DNA from: Arenibacter amylolyticus
GTDB lineage: Bacteria; Bacteroidota; Bacteroidia; Flavobacteriales; Flavobacteriaceae
Direction of reading: 5' to 3'
DNA: 64,000 nucleotides
Assembly: GCF_002150785.1 (NCBI RefSeq)
Contig: NZ_MTAZ01000014.1
Span: 62,001 to 126,000 of the forward strand
The notes beneath the pieces were generated by a model. The model was not told the origin of the DNA. It was given only the letters and a program-made list of their open reading frames with translations, and did no database searches. The translations under genes and the position numbers were made by a program. Shown piece after piece: positions 36,175-45,389 of the stretch (positions are counted from its first letter, which is position 1; each line of letters begins with the position of its first letter).

Positions 36175-37038
36175 ATGAGGCAACTAAAGATTATCAAGCA
36201 GGTTACCAATAGGGAGTCAAAATCATTGGATAAGTATCTGCAGGATATCAGTAAGATTGATTTAATTACGGCCGATGAAGAGGTAGAATTGGCTCAAAGA
36301 ATCAGAAATGGGGATCAATTGGCGTTGGAAAAATTGACCACTGCAAACCTAAGGTTTGTTGTTTCGGTGGCAAAACAATATCAGAATCAAGGGCTAACCT
36401 TGCCCGACTTGATCAACGAGGGAAATTTAGGATTAGTGAAAGCGGCTAAAAGGTTTGATGAAACCCGTGGATTTAAATTTATTTCCTATGCTGTTTGGTG
36501 GATTAGACAGGCAATTCTACAAGCACTGGCAGAACAGTCGCGAGTGGTAAGACTGCCGTTAAACAGAATTGGCTCTATCAATAAAATTAAAAGGACTTTT
36601 TCCTATTTGGAACAAGCCCATGAACGTCCACCATCTGCAGACGAAATTGCTAAGGAATTGGATATGACTATCGCCGAAGTGGAACAGTCCATAAAAATTT
36701 CTGGAAGACACGTATCTATGGACGCTCCGTTGAAGGAAGGTGAAACCTCTAATCTATACGACGTATTGCGATCTGGGGAATCGCCAAAGCCAGACAAGAA
36801 ATTATTGTTACAATCCCTAAATATCGAAATCAATAGAGCATTAGATACCCTCTCCCCTAGGGAAGCGGATGTTATTAAATTGTATTACGGTATTGGAGAT
36901 CAACAATCCATGACCTTAGCTGAAATTGGTCTTACATTTGATCTTACAAGGGAAAGAGTACGGCAGATTAGGGAAAAGGCAATTAGAAAACTACGCCATA
37001 ACTCAAGAAACAAAATGCTGAAAGCCTACCTAGGATAA
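36175..37038 (+). CDS. rpoD: primary RNA polymerase sigma factor
   Basis: This 287-residue sigma70-family protein has region 1.2 ([20 protein letters not shown]), region 2 ([49 protein letters not shown]), region 3 ([13 protein letters not shown]) and region 4 with the helix-turn-helix ([22 protein letters not shown]). The large N-terminal region 1.1 of E. coli RpoD is absent, as is usual for Bacteroidota primary sigma factors, which use TAnnTTTG promoters. It is a single gene, followed 13 bases later by a candidate structured RNA. Confidence 0.93.
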   Translation: MRQLKIIKQVTNRESKSLDKYLQDISKIDLITADEEVELAQRIRNGDQLALEKLTTANLRFVVSVAKQYQNQGLTLPDLINEGNLGLVKAAKRFDETRGFKFISYAVWWIRQAILQALAEQSRVVRLPLNRIGSINKIKRTFSYLEQAHERPPSADEIAKELDMTIAEVEQSIKISGRHVSMDAPLKEGETSNLYDVLRSGESPKPDKKLLLQSLNIEINRALDTLSPREADVIKLYYGIGDQQSMTLAEIGLTFDLTRERVRQIREKAIRKLRHNSRNKMLKAYLG

Positions 37039-37051
37039 TGCTTTAATACAA

Positions 37052-37183
37052 AAGACTATCTAAAGAAGATAAGCTATTACTACGGTTTAAAAGAGGATTT
37101 AATTTATGCCAGTGAAGAATGTATCTTCCAACGGCGCTCCCCCTCAAGGTACCACTAGCTCTTTTTTAGATAGTCTTTTTTTT
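37052..37183 (+). ncRNA. candidate structured RNA, possibly 6S-Flavo RNA
   Basis: AAGACTATCTAAA (37052-37064) pairs perfectly with TTTAGATAGTCTT (37165-37177), followed by more T. The stem is continued inside by AGCTA (37072-37076) and TAGCT (37156-37160), and GAAGA-ATGTA-TCTTC (37114-37128) forms a further hairpin. A 100-base loop is too long for a simple terminator, so a stable RNA closed by its own terminator stem is likely. The size and long-helix plan recall the 6S-Flavo RNA family of flavobacteria. That identity is from memory and untested. Alternatively this is only an elaborate terminator of rpoD. Confidence 0.5.
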
Positions 37184-37186
37184 CAA

Positions 37187-37288
37187 CTACAGGTTGGTTA
37201 AGTTTCTGATATTGAAATCCGATAAAATTTGGTTTAAATCATCAATAAAGTCCATATAGGCTGCATTGTCATAATGTTGATTTGCCAT
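37187..37288 (-). CDS. micropeptide, 33 residues, paralogue of the next
   Basis: The ATG at 37288 opens 33 codons beginning MANQHYDNAAYMDFIDDLN and ending TNL before TAG. It shares the pattern Y-x2-F-x2-DLN-x-ILS with the neighbouring ORF at 37323-37421. The peptide is acidic and helix-prone, without a signal peptide. It is too short to be certain, but tandem paralogy supports coding. The function is unknown. Confidence 0.5.
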   Translation of the reverse strand: MANQHYDNAAYMDFIDDLNQILSDFNIRNLTNL

Positions 37289-37322
37289 AATAAGGGGGTT
37301 TTAGATTTAATGTGGCGCTAAA

Positions 37323-37421
37323 CTACATATAGTCTAGTTCTACCAACTCATTTAAGCTTAAAATTTCATTTAAATCCTGAAGAAATGCTAGGTATTCTTC
37401 TCCGTAGGTGTCATAGAGCAT
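37323..37421 (-). CDS. micropeptide, 32 residues, paralogue of the previous
   Basis: The ATG at 37421 opens 32 codons beginning MLYDTYGEEYLAFLQDLN and ending LDYM before TAG. The frame is open up to 37565 (80 codons), but the upstream part has no resemblance to the paralogue, so the short start was chosen. The conserved block is Y-x2-F-x2-DLN-x-ILS. It lies 34 bases upstream of the second micropeptide on the same strand. Confidence 0.5.
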   Translation of the reverse strand: MLYDTYGEEYLAFLQDLNEILSLNELVELDYM

Positions 37422-37565
37422 GGTAAGACAGGTTTTTGTTAATACTAGGTTTAGGTTGATTATTACTATAGTAAACATATCACTATTCCACAATACTTCA
37501 ATTGAAATGTGGTGAAAATGCCATTTTCTGTTGTCAATTGTACTTCCCTTATACATTATCTCCAA

Positions 37566-37873
37566 GGTAACCGATCCCCATTAAGGTATTAGGGCCTCAT
37601 TTTAGCCATCAAAACAGCTTCTAACAATGGGAATATGCAACCTTTTCATCCTATTACTCCACACCATGTATTGCCTACTACTCGTAAATTAACCCCATTC
37701 TATTTAGGTTCTCATTATGGGGTTTTCCCTAGAACTAGTCCTATTGTTGCCCCAGGTTGCAAAGGAAGAAAAATTAAAACTCTAGGAGCCCTTTATGCTC
37801 CCAATTAAATGTTCCCTAGGTTTCGTTTTGTGTTTTCAATTGGCGTTATTTGTAGGTCTTAAACCAAATTATT
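37566..37873. other. intergenic stretch with a doubtful 57-codon ORF
   Basis: The only notable item is a plus-strand ORF at 37635-37808 (MQPFHPITPHHVLPTTRK at its start, 57 residues, Pro/His/Thr-rich, basic). It lacks a ribosome-binding site or a recognisable family. The rest presumably holds the dipeptidase promoter. Confidence 0.3.
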
Positions 37874-39163
37874 ATGAAAAAAACAATCGGACTATTATGC
37901 TTACTGGCTATAGTAGGCTGTAAGGAGAAACAAGTGGAAAAAGAAGTTTCCCTGGAAGAAAAAGCCTTGAAAATTCATGACGAGGTAATTACCATTGATA
38001 CCCATATAGATATCAATGTTGCCAATTTTACAGACACCGTTAACTATACGCAGCGGTTAGACAATCAGGTAAACCTACCAAAATTGAAAGAAGGAGGCGT
38101 AGATGTTTCTTGGTTAATTGTATATACCGGTCAAGGAGAATTAAATGCTGAAGGCTATGCCAAGGCAAAGGAGAACGCCCTGTCAAAATTTGATGCTATT
38201 CATAAGCTTTGCAACGAAATTGCACCAGATGAAATAGAGCTGGCCTACAATACCGAGGATGTAAGAAGAATTGTTGCTTCGGGAAAAAAAGTGGCCATGA
38301 TTGGGGTAGAAAATGCCTATCCCATAGGGGAGGATCTATCCGAATTTGAAAATTATTACAATATGGGGGCTAGATATATATCCCTTTCCCACAACGGACA
38401 CAGTCAGTTTTGTGATTCTAATACTGGGGAATCAGACAACGTATGGCTCCATAATGGCTTAAGCGAACTAGGCAAGCAAGCGGTGGCAGAAATGAACAGG
38501 TTGGGGATAATGATAGATGTATCACATCCTTCCGCGGAGGCCATGAAACAAATGATAGCCTTGTCCAAGGCTCCACTAATTGCTTCACATTCTTCCGCTA
38601 GGGCACTATGTGATCATAGTAGAAACCTAGATGACGAGCAGTTATTAATGATAAAAGAAAATGGCGGGGTGGTACAAACCGTTGCTTTTAGCGCCTACCT
38701 TCATACGGAAAAGAACGAAGCACACCGTGACTATACCAGAAATCTAAATAGACAGGTAGCAGATTCTCTAGGTGTAAATTGGTATGAGAGATGGCAATTG
38801 TCTGGCTTATCGGAAGAAGAGCGAGCCAATTATAGAAAACACTATCCCACAGTAGTAGAAATTGCCAAGGCTAAGGCCGCCAAGGATCCAAATGCTCCTG
38901 AAGGTGTTAGTGTGGCCGATTTTGTAGACCATGTAGATTATATGGTAGATTTAATAGGAATAGACCATGTAGGTATTAGTTCTGACTTTGATGGTGGCGG
39001 AGGAATCATTGGGTGGGCCGACGCCTCGGAAACCAAAAATGTGACGCTAGAATTGGTGAAAAGAGGATATACCAAAGAAGAAATTGCTAAACTCTGGGGA
39101 GAAAACCTACTAAGGGTAATGGATGAGGTTCAGAAAGTGGCTGAAGCTAGCTCTAATAATTAA
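37874..39163 (+). CDS. membrane dipeptidase (M19) lipoprotein
   Basis: This 429-residue renal-dipeptidase-family metallopeptidase has the lipoprotein signal MKKTIGLLCLLAIVGC, with Cys at 16. The binuclear zinc ligands are visible: TIDTHIDIN (His-x-Asp-like), GVENAYPIG (Glu), IDVSHPS (His) and SHSSARALCDHSRN (His), plus GISSDFDGGGG near the end. The family hydrolyses dipeptides, including D-amino-acid-containing ones. It is anchored outside the cytoplasm, stands alone and is followed by a terminator. Confidence 0.9.
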   Translation: MKKTIGLLCLLAIVGCKEKQVEKEVSLEEKALKIHDEVITIDTHIDINVANFTDTVNYTQRLDNQVNLPKLKEGGVDVSWLIVYTGQGELNAEGYAKAKENALSKFDAIHKLCNEIAPDEIELAYNTEDVRRIVASGKKVAMIGVENAYPIGEDLSEFENYYNMGARYISLSHNGHSQFCDSNTGESDNVWLHNGLSELGKQAVAEMNRLGIMIDVSHPSAEAMKQMIALSKAPLIASHSSARALCDHSRNLDDEQLLMIKENGGVVQTVAFSAYLHTEKNEAHRDYTRNLNRQVADSLGVNWYERWQLSGLSEEERANYRKHYPTVVEIAKAKAAKDPNAPEGVSVADFVDHVDYMVDLIGIDHVGISSDFDGGGGIIGWADASETKNVTLELVKRGYTKEEIAKLWGENLLRVMDEVQKVAEASSNN

Positions 39164-39199
39164 ATAGCATTATACCATAAAAGGTGGAAGAATAAAATA

Positions 39200-39238
39200 A
39201 AAAGGGTTGGACTTTAAGTAAAAGTTCAACCCTTTTTA
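39200..39238 (+). terminator. rho-independent terminator of the dipeptidase gene
   Basis: AAAAGGGTTGGACTTT pairs with AAAAGTTCAACCCTTTTT around AAGT, with one mismatch, and a T-run is part of the 3' arm. Confidence 0.85.
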
Positions 39239-39330
39239 TACATCGATATATAAAAAACTCATTTCAGATGAAGGTGAGCGTTAAGCCTCATCCTTATGTA
39301 TTATTTACAGCATCAGAATAAAATTTATTG

Positions 39331-39720
39331 TTAAGAGGATAAACGATCCCTTACATATTCTACTTTGGTTTTTCCATGTGGTTTGGGTTTCCCATCATCC
39401 CCTAAATTTACCATAATAATATTTTCTACAGTAATTATAGTTTCCCTGTTCATCTTATTTCGGACTTCACATTTTAGAGTTAAGGAAGTTTTTCCAAATT
39501 TAACCACTTCTATACCTATTTCAACAATGTCGCCCGTTAAAGCGGTACTAGTGAAGTTAATTTCTGACATATATTTGGTTACTACCCGCTTATTCTCTAA
39601 TTGAATAATACTATATAGAGCGGCTTCTTCATCTATCCACGCCAAAAGCCTCCCTCCAAATAAGGTATTATTAGCATTTAAATCTTCTGGTTTAACCCAT
39701 TTTCTTGTGTGAAATCTCAT
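39331..39720 (-). CDS. acyl-CoA thioesterase, hotdog fold
   Basis: This 129-residue single hotdog-domain protein of the YciA/BFIT type has NANNTLFGGRLLAWIDEEAAL (the catalytic loop with Asn and Asp) and INFTSTALTGDIVEIGIEVVKFGKTSLT. It hydrolyses acyl-CoA thioesters; the chain preference is unknown. It stands alone and ends about 90 bases from the dipeptidase terminator. Confidence 0.87.
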   Translation of the reverse strand: MRFHTRKWVKPEDLNANNTLFGGRLLAWIDEEAALYSIIQLENKRVVTKYMSEINFTSTALTGDIVEIGIEVVKFGKTSLTLKCEVRNKMNRETIITVENIIMVNLGDDGKPKPHGKTKVEYVRDRLSS

Positions 39721-39991
39721 TTTTTCAAATTTTTTATTAAAAATAGGTAAAGTAATTAGTTTAAGAGAAGTGCAAGGAAGAAAAGTATGGAGATTTAGAA
39801 ATAGCTCAATTACACCTCCTTATTTTATTGGTAATGAAGATTTGTCGGGAACATAACTAAGAAAATAATAAGCTTGTTAAGCTTTAGATAGTTATCCTAT
39901 CCTAAATGTTTACAACCTCGTTAAAAACTATAACGCTCCTACCCTTTTCCCATCAAGGTTTAACCCTATCTTTATAAAAAACACCCTTGCT

Positions 39992-40405
39992 ATGAAGTAT
40001 AGATCGCATTATCTTTTGGAGATTAGACCAGTACTCCCCAACGCTGTAGTAACCGAAAATATGAGTATGGGCGAGAAATTTCAAAATAAAACCTTACGTC
40101 CAATCCTTAAATTGCAAAACCCCTTGCTGGTATTGGTTCTTAAAAATTACATTGCCAAACACAAGAACGGTTTTTATGACCTAAGTCCGGAGAAACGACT
40201 CCTTTTTATAGAAAATTCCATTCAAAAGGACATTAAATTCAGAAATTCCCTAAAAGGCATCCTAATAGGGCAATTTACAGAGGAGGAATACGAGTTATAT
40301 ATCCAAAACTCATCTGCTCTAAATAAAAGGATGATGAATATGGTCATTGCCCGATTGCAGGATCAGATACAACAATTTGACCATCAGCCTTTACCTTATG
40401 TCTAA
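39992..40405 (+). CDS. conserved Bacteroidota protein of unknown function
   Basis: This 137-residue soluble protein has SMGEKFQNKTLRPILKLQN, YDLSPEKRLLFIENSIQKDI, LKGILIGQFTEEEYELYIQN and SSALNKRMMNMVIARLQDQI. I recall the same block in flavobacterial proteins that carry the automatic label 'glyoxalase', but I see no metal-binding glyoxalase motif. It is mostly helical. Its stop overlaps the end of the convergent DUF2461 gene by four bases. Confidence 0.65.
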   Translation: MKYRSHYLLEIRPVLPNAVVTENMSMGEKFQNKTLRPILKLQNPLLVLVLKNYIAKHKNGFYDLSPEKRLLFIENSIQKDIKFRNSLKGILIGQFTEEEYELYIQNSSALNKRMMNMVIARLQDQIQQFDHQPLPYV

Positions 40406-41100
40406 TGATTTTGGTCTATTAAGGATTCCCCATTGAGATTAGTGGTTAAAACCTCGCTCATATAGTTGAAGAAGGGCCGTATTTTTTGGAAGGAATCATC
40501 AATGAGATTCATAAAGTTATCGGAGAAAACTTCCTTATCCTCTATCTTTCTAAGGAAGATAAACTGCTTTCTTTTTATTAAATCGATGTTTTCATGCTCC
40601 CTGTCAAAACCCATTGGGGCTGTTTTTAAAGCTTCCCCTTGCAGGGGCCCCCAAACCTCTTTTAAGGTAGGCTGATTAATAATAGCCCTAATTTCTGAAC
40701 TATCTTGTTCAAATTCCTTTCTTATTCGAAGTAGATCCTCTTTATTGGGATTCCAGAAGCCAACTGCCAAAAAAGAATTTCCTGGAGTAAGCTGTACGTA
40801 ATACCCCCCTCGTAAATGGAGTCCAGCACGTGAATAAGAGGCTGCAAAATGGGTCTTATAGGGGGTTTTATCTTTGGAAAAACGCACATCCCTATAAATA
40901 CGGAACATCTTTAGTTTTTCAATATCATCGTGTTGTTCCAATCTATTTTTAAGGAGCGCGAAAAACTCCTTGGCCACAGCTTCCTGCTTTTTAAATACTA
41001 TTTTGTGTTCGGCAAACCACTCTCTAGAATTATTATTTGTAAGGTCTTCTAAAAATTGAAATACTTCTTTCGTAATTACGGCCTGTTGTGTACGACTCAT
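40402..41100 (-). CDS. DUF2461 (TIGR02453) family protein
   Basis: This 232-residue protein has VFQFLEDLTNNNSREWFAEHK, FRIYRDVRFSKDKTPYKTHFAA and GGYYVQLTPGNSFLAVGFWNP, all typical of DUF2461. The family has no established function. It is divergent from cysE, so its promoter lies in the 92 bases before 41193. Confidence 0.85.
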   Translation of the reverse strand: MSRTQQAVITKEVFQFLEDLTNNNSREWFAEHKIVFKKQEAVAKEFFALLKNRLEQHDDIEKLKMFRIYRDVRFSKDKTPYKTHFAASYSRAGLHLRGGYYVQLTPGNSFLAVGFWNPNKEDLLRIRKEFEQDSSEIRAIINQPTLKEVWGPLQGEALKTAPMGFDREHENIDLIKRKQFIFLRKIEDKEVFSDNFMNLIDDSFQKIRPFFNYMSEVLTTNLNGESLIDQNH

Positions 41101-41192
41101 TTGATGTTAACTTTGTGCTAAAGTTAACCTTTTTGGCATCAAAGGGTTTTGAAATAATAGTTAATTTTGAGTTTCTACAATCAAACTAGCAA

Positions 41193-41987
41193 ATGGATAA
41201 AGCAGTAATCATAAAAAATATTAAACAACACAAAAAGCAACCCAACCTACGTTTTGTTCTAAAGGAGAAAACCGAAGAGTTTACGGATCGGCTGTTTTAT
41301 ACCTTGTTCGATATTGACACTCCTGTAGAAAAGAACCTAGATCTTCTAGAGCAGGATTTTAAGGAATTGGTAGAGTTGGCTTGCTGGAAGACAGATAAAC
41401 CATGTAAGGAAGTCTGGGAACATTACGTTAAACGACTACCAGAAGTCCTTGAAAAATTAAATTTGGACGCCCAAGCAACCGTAGATTGCGATCCCGCCTC
41501 CTTATCCATTGAGGAAGTATATTTGGCCTATCCTGGTTTCCATGCCGTTGCCATCTATAGGTTAGCCCATGAGTTATACAAGAAGGGATTTCCGTTGGTC
41601 CCCAGATTAATGACGGAATATGCGCATAAAATAACAGGAGTGGATATAAATCCCGGGGCAAAAATAGGAAAGTCATTTTTCATTGATCACGCAACAGGCG
41701 TGGTTATTGGGGAAACCGCTGTTATTATGGATAACGTTAAGATTTATCAGGGGGTAACCTTAGGTGCTTTATATGTAGCCAAGAATCTTCAAAAAACGAA
41801 GCGTCATCCCACCATAGAGGATAACGTTACCATCTATGCGAATGCCACTATTCTCGGAGGGGAAACGGTTATAGGGAAAAACTCTATAATTGGAGGTAAC
41901 GCATGGATAACCGACTCTGTACCCGCCAACTCCACCGTATTTCACACACCAGAAATTAAAATAAAAACTACACCACATGTCTCATAG
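41193..41987 (+). CDS. cysE: serine O-acetyltransferase
   Basis: This CysE-type enzyme makes O-acetylserine from serine and acetyl-CoA. The 264-residue protein has an N-terminal helical domain and a C-terminal left-handed beta-helix (VDINPGAKIGKSFFIDHATGVVIG, IYQGVTLGALYVAK, HPTIEDNVTIYANATILGG) with the active His in DHATG. It resembles the EpsC form. The end overlaps cysM by 11 bases, so the two are translationally coupled and supply the substrate directly. Confidence 0.92.
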   Translation: MDKAVIIKNIKQHKKQPNLRFVLKEKTEEFTDRLFYTLFDIDTPVEKNLDLLEQDFKELVELACWKTDKPCKEVWEHYVKRLPEVLEKLNLDAQATVDCDPASLSIEEVYLAYPGFHAVAIYRLAHELYKKGFPLVPRLMTEYAHKITGVDINPGAKIGKSFFIDHATGVVIGETAVIMDNVKIYQGVTLGALYVAKNLQKTKRHPTIEDNVTIYANATILGGETVIGKNSIIGGNAWITDSVPANSTVFHTPEIKIKTTPHVS

Positions 41988-42861
41988 CTTGTTGGACACC
42001 ATTGGGAATACCCCTTTGGTATTGTCCAAAAATATCAATCCCAATCCCAACGTGTCCCTATATTTTAAAATGGAAAGCCATAACCCTGGTGGCAGCGTAA
42101 AGGACCGGCCCGCTTTTAACATGATAAAAGCTGGTTTGGAAAGGGGCGATTTTAACCCTACTTCCAAATTAATTGAAGCCACTAGTGGAAATACTGGGAT
42201 AGCCTTGGCTATGATTGCCGGACTCTATGGATTAAATATAGAGTTGGTGATGCCAGAAAACTCTACGAAAGAACGAATTCAAACAATGAGGGCCTATGGA
42301 GCCAAGGTAACCCTTACCCCAGCAGAGGTAGGTATTGAAGGAGCAAGGGATTATGCAGAGTTAAAAGTAAAAGAGGAAGGTTACCATATGATCAACCAAT
42401 TTTCTAATCATGACAATTGGAGAGCTCATTATAATAGTACCGGACCAGAGATTTGGGATGCTACCCAGGGTAAAATCACACATTTTGTATCATCTATGGG
42501 GACTACGGGAACCATTATGGGGACGTCTACCTATTTAAAAGAGCAGAATTCTAAAATCCAAATTGTAGGTGTACAGCCCACTGATGAGGCCAAAATACCA
42601 GGAATACGAAAATGGCCGGAAGCCTATCTGCCTAAAATATTTGACCCTAATAAGGTAGATACCGTACTGGAGGTAAGTGAATTGGAAGCTATAGACGTAA
42701 CCAAACGCTTAGCTAAAGAGGAAGGAATTTTCGCTGGAATGAGCAGTGGAGGCGCCGCCGCAGCTGCCATACGATTGGCAGAAACATTAGATAGTGGGGT
42801 CATTGTTTCCATAGTCTGTGATAGAGGAGACCGTTATCTATCTTCGGATCTTTTCCTGTAA
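41977..42861 (+). CDS. cysM: cysteine synthase B
   Basis: This 294-residue PLP enzyme makes cysteine from O-acetylserine (or thiosulfate). The PLP Lys lies in GGSVKDRPAFNMI, and SGNTGIALAMIAGLYG and GTTGTIMGTSTYL bind the cofactor phosphate and substrate. The length (about 290) and the N terminus MSHSLLDTIGNTPLV fit CysM better than CysK. It overlaps cysE. Confidence 0.93.
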   Translation: MSHSLLDTIGNTPLVLSKNINPNPNVSLYFKMESHNPGGSVKDRPAFNMIKAGLERGDFNPTSKLIEATSGNTGIALAMIAGLYGLNIELVMPENSTKERIQTMRAYGAKVTLTPAEVGIEGARDYAELKVKEEGYHMINQFSNHDNWRAHYNSTGPEIWDATQGKITHFVSSMGTTGTIMGTSTYLKEQNSKIQIVGVQPTDEAKIPGIRKWPEAYLPKIFDPNKVDTVLEVSELEAIDVTKRLAKEEGIFAGMSSGGAAAAAIRLAETLDSGVIVSIVCDRGDRYLSSDLFL

Positions 42862-42890
42862 ATTAATAAACATTAGGTGGCTGCATATTA

Positions 42891-43997
42891 TTACAACCAC
42901 CGCTTTCTTTTAAAAAAAACTAGTAAGCCAACAAAAACCAGAAGCATTAACCCCCATACATAGAAGTAGCCATATTTAAATTGTAATTCTGGCATATAGT
43001 CGAAATTCATACCATAAACACCTGCTATAAACGTAATAGGGATAAAAATAGAGGCCATAATGGTAAGTACCTTCATCACCTCGTTCATTTTATTACTGAT
43101 ATTACTTATGTACATATCCATAAGGCTCATGGACATTTCCCGGTATACTTGAAGCGTTTCGTTTATTTCGGTACTATGGTCCATGGCATCCCTTAGAAAT
43201 AGCTTGGTGTCTTTAGTGATTAGCGGGTGTTCTGAATCTATGAGTTTACTTACCATTTCCTTTACTGGGAAGATCCACCTCCTTATTTTAAGAACTTCCT
43301 TTTTTAATTCTAAGATATTCTTACCGTGATCGGGCCTAGGATGTTCATAAACCTCGTCTTCTAATATTTCAATTTTCGCGTTTAAATTCTCTAAAACCAC
43401 AAAATAGCTATCTATAATGGCGTCTAACAGCGCAAAGAATAAATAATCGGCTCCCCTTGCCCTAATCCTACCCATCTTATTTTTTAACCTATTATAGACA
43501 CCATCAAAAACATCGTCCTTAAGTTCTTGTAAAACGAGTACGGTATTTTCCATTAAGATAATGGCCACATGTTCTTGAACCAATTCATTGTTATGATCTA
43601 AATAGAGCATGTTAAACACACTAAAAATGTAATTATCGTACTCGTCTACCTTAGGTCGTTGATTGGTATTCACGGCATCTTCAATAGAAAGCATATTAAG
43701 ATCAAAGGATTTTCCAAGATTCTCTATCAGCGCTTCATCGCTAATACCAATAACATCTATCCATGAAATGGAGGGACTATCTTTGAGCGCTATAATTTTA
43801 TTGTATTCCTTCTCTTGATACACATCTAAATCTAGCTCCTCAATTTGATTTTCATTGTATTCCAACACATGGACACTGCTTTTTGCCCCTTCCCTATTTC
43901 CCATATAGATGACGCTTCCAGGAGCTTTCCCCATCTTTTTTGAGCGTTTGGAGGTTCGTTTTGGTGGTGCCTTTTGCTGCTTTTTCTTTTTACTCAT
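42891..43997 (-). CDS. corA: CorA-type magnesium/cobalt transporter
   Basis: This 368-residue protein has a large N-terminal cytoplasmic domain and two C-terminal transmembrane helices. The GMN signature is in GVYGMNFDYMPEL between TM1 (MASIFIPITFIA) and TM2 (YVWGLMLLVFVGLLVFF). The basic N-terminal stretch (KKKKQQKAPPKRTSKRSKKM) is long but common in Bacteroidota CorA. It is a single gene converging on cysM. Confidence 0.9.
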   Translation of the reverse strand: MSKKKKQQKAPPKRTSKRSKKMGKAPGSVIYMGNREGAKSSVHVLEYNENQIEELDLDVYQEKEYNKIIALKDSPSISWIDVIGISDEALIENLGKSFDLNMLSIEDAVNTNQRPKVDEYDNYIFSVFNMLYLDHNNELVQEHVAIILMENTVLVLQELKDDVFDGVYNRLKNKMGRIRARGADYLFFALLDAIIDSYFVVLENLNAKIEILEDEVYEHPRPDHGKNILELKKEVLKIRRWIFPVKEMVSKLIDSEHPLITKDTKLFLRDAMDHSTEINETLQVYREMSMSLMDMYISNISNKMNEVMKVLTIMASIFIPITFIAGVYGMNFDYMPELQFKYGYFYVWGLMLLVFVGLLVFFKRKRWL

Positions 43998-44181
43998 AAA
44001 ATTCCTTAGTATATAACCTAGCTTATGCGGGTCTTTGGATTACTAATGTAAGCATTTCAATATAGGAATTCGATTATAAATACGACATTAATGACCGAAG
44101 TACTACAGCGAGATGGTACGTATTAAGGCTTACACATCTTTCAAGGCTCCTCATAATAAGCTAAGTATTTGGATGGGGCTA

Positions 44182-44967
44182 TTAAGTGAAATCCAAATTG
44201 TAAAGCATTAATCCCGAGCCTGGAGCTACGAAAGTTAAGGGTTTTGAATGCTTGTTTTGGAGCGCCTCTTCCAAATCTGATGGGAGAAGTTCCCCTTTAC
44301 CTAATTGGATTAAGGCTCCCATAATCATCCTAATCTGGTATCGCATGAATCCAGCTCCGGTAATATGTAAGGCGTAGCTTATCTCTGGAAAAAAGTTAGC
44401 CTTTAAAATGGTGTTTTCTTTTATTACACAGCTGTCAATAGTCCTAACCACCTTGGTATGGGGCTGTAATCTAGCGGTAAAGGCAGAGAAATCATGGGTG
44501 CCAATAAACATCTCAGCGCATTTCTTCATCAATTCAATATCTAGATCCTCTATAATATTGGTGAGATATGGGGCGCAATAAGGGTGGTTTTTATCACCAA
44601 ACGAAAAGAGATAAACATACTCCTTGTGGGTCCCATCCTTAATTATATTAAACTCTTTGTCTACCTCTTTAAGAGCAACTACTCGAATATCGGAAGGCAG
44701 ATTTCTATTAAAGTCCTTAATGAAATCCTCCTCATTGTCAATTGGGGCATCGTACAAAAACAACTCAAAGGCCATATCCAAGGCCGAAACCTTGGCATCC
44801 GTTCTCCCAGCCCCCAAAATTTTAAACTTGGTATCCGGTAAAATAAATTTCAACGTTTTAGTCAGCATCCCTTCTACTGTCTTATGTTGGGGTTGTTTTT
44901 GCCACCCACTAAACCTAAATCCTAAATACTGTATGCGAATTAGGTAATAATATCTCTTAGTATGCAT
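44182..44967 (-). CDS. truA: tRNA pseudouridine synthase TruA
   Basis: This 261-residue protein has GFRFSGWQKQPQHKTVEGML, the catalytic Asp motif GAGRTDAKVSAL and ITGAGFMRYQIRMIMGALIQLGKGEL. TruA modifies U38-40 in the tRNA anticodon arm. The N terminus MHTKRYYYLIRIQYLG is canonical. It stands alone on the minus strand. Confidence 0.88.
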   Translation of the reverse strand: MHTKRYYYLIRIQYLGFRFSGWQKQPQHKTVEGMLTKTLKFILPDTKFKILGAGRTDAKVSALDMAFELFLYDAPIDNEEDFIKDFNRNLPSDIRVVALKEVDKEFNIIKDGTHKEYVYLFSFGDKNHPYCAPYLTNIIEDLDIELMKKCAEMFIGTHDFSAFTARLQPHTKVVRTIDSCVIKENTILKANFFPEISYALHITGAGFMRYQIRMIMGALIQLGKGELLPSDLEEALQNKHSKPLTFVAPGSGLMLYNLDFT

Positions 44968-45389
44968 ATTAACCTTTAAATAAACTCTTGTCCAATTCCT
45001 ATGGGTAATATTCCATAGGGCCAGATTACAATATTACTACTAATCAATCTAAGGAAACCTATATAATAAAGGAAAAACCTTTAGTAAGAACTACTTTCAA
45101 TCAAAAATTTTACACATTTAAACGGTGAGCTCTCCTCCTCATTCGTAAAGGCAGTTCTTAGACTAAGACATTGTTACAATATTCTTTTATCATCTATCCA
45201 GTGGTTTGTAGATATTTCTTAACTAGCATATTAATTAAATTACCTATTTTGTAGGAAGAAATATGAATAGAGTAGCTGGGAAAAGGGAATATTCTGACTT
45301 TAATTTTCGTCATTATGTCGATATTTTAACTGTCAGCCATAATTATACCGTAACTATGCCTAAAATATTCTAACAAGCATTACACCTAT
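44968..45389. other. intergenic stretch, nothing firm
   Basis: No strong structure was found. A 36-codon plus-strand ORF at 45263-45373 (MNRVAGKREYSDFNF at its start) follows an AGGAAG, but it has no resemblance to any family and is treated as doubtful. Confidence 0.35.

Noticed and set aside
37323-37565. 80-codon minus-strand frame as a single gene
   Set aside because: Only the last 32 codons resemble the neighbouring micropeptide; the first 48 look like random AT-rich translation, so the shorter frame was kept.
37635-37808. 57-codon plus-strand ORF (Pro/His-rich)
   Set aside because: No ribosome-binding site, no recognisable family and odd composition; it may be chance in a gap of 308 bases.
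45263-45373. 36-codon plus-strand ORF behind an AGGAAG
   Set aside because: Short, no family and no conserved pattern; not enough evidence to call it a gene.
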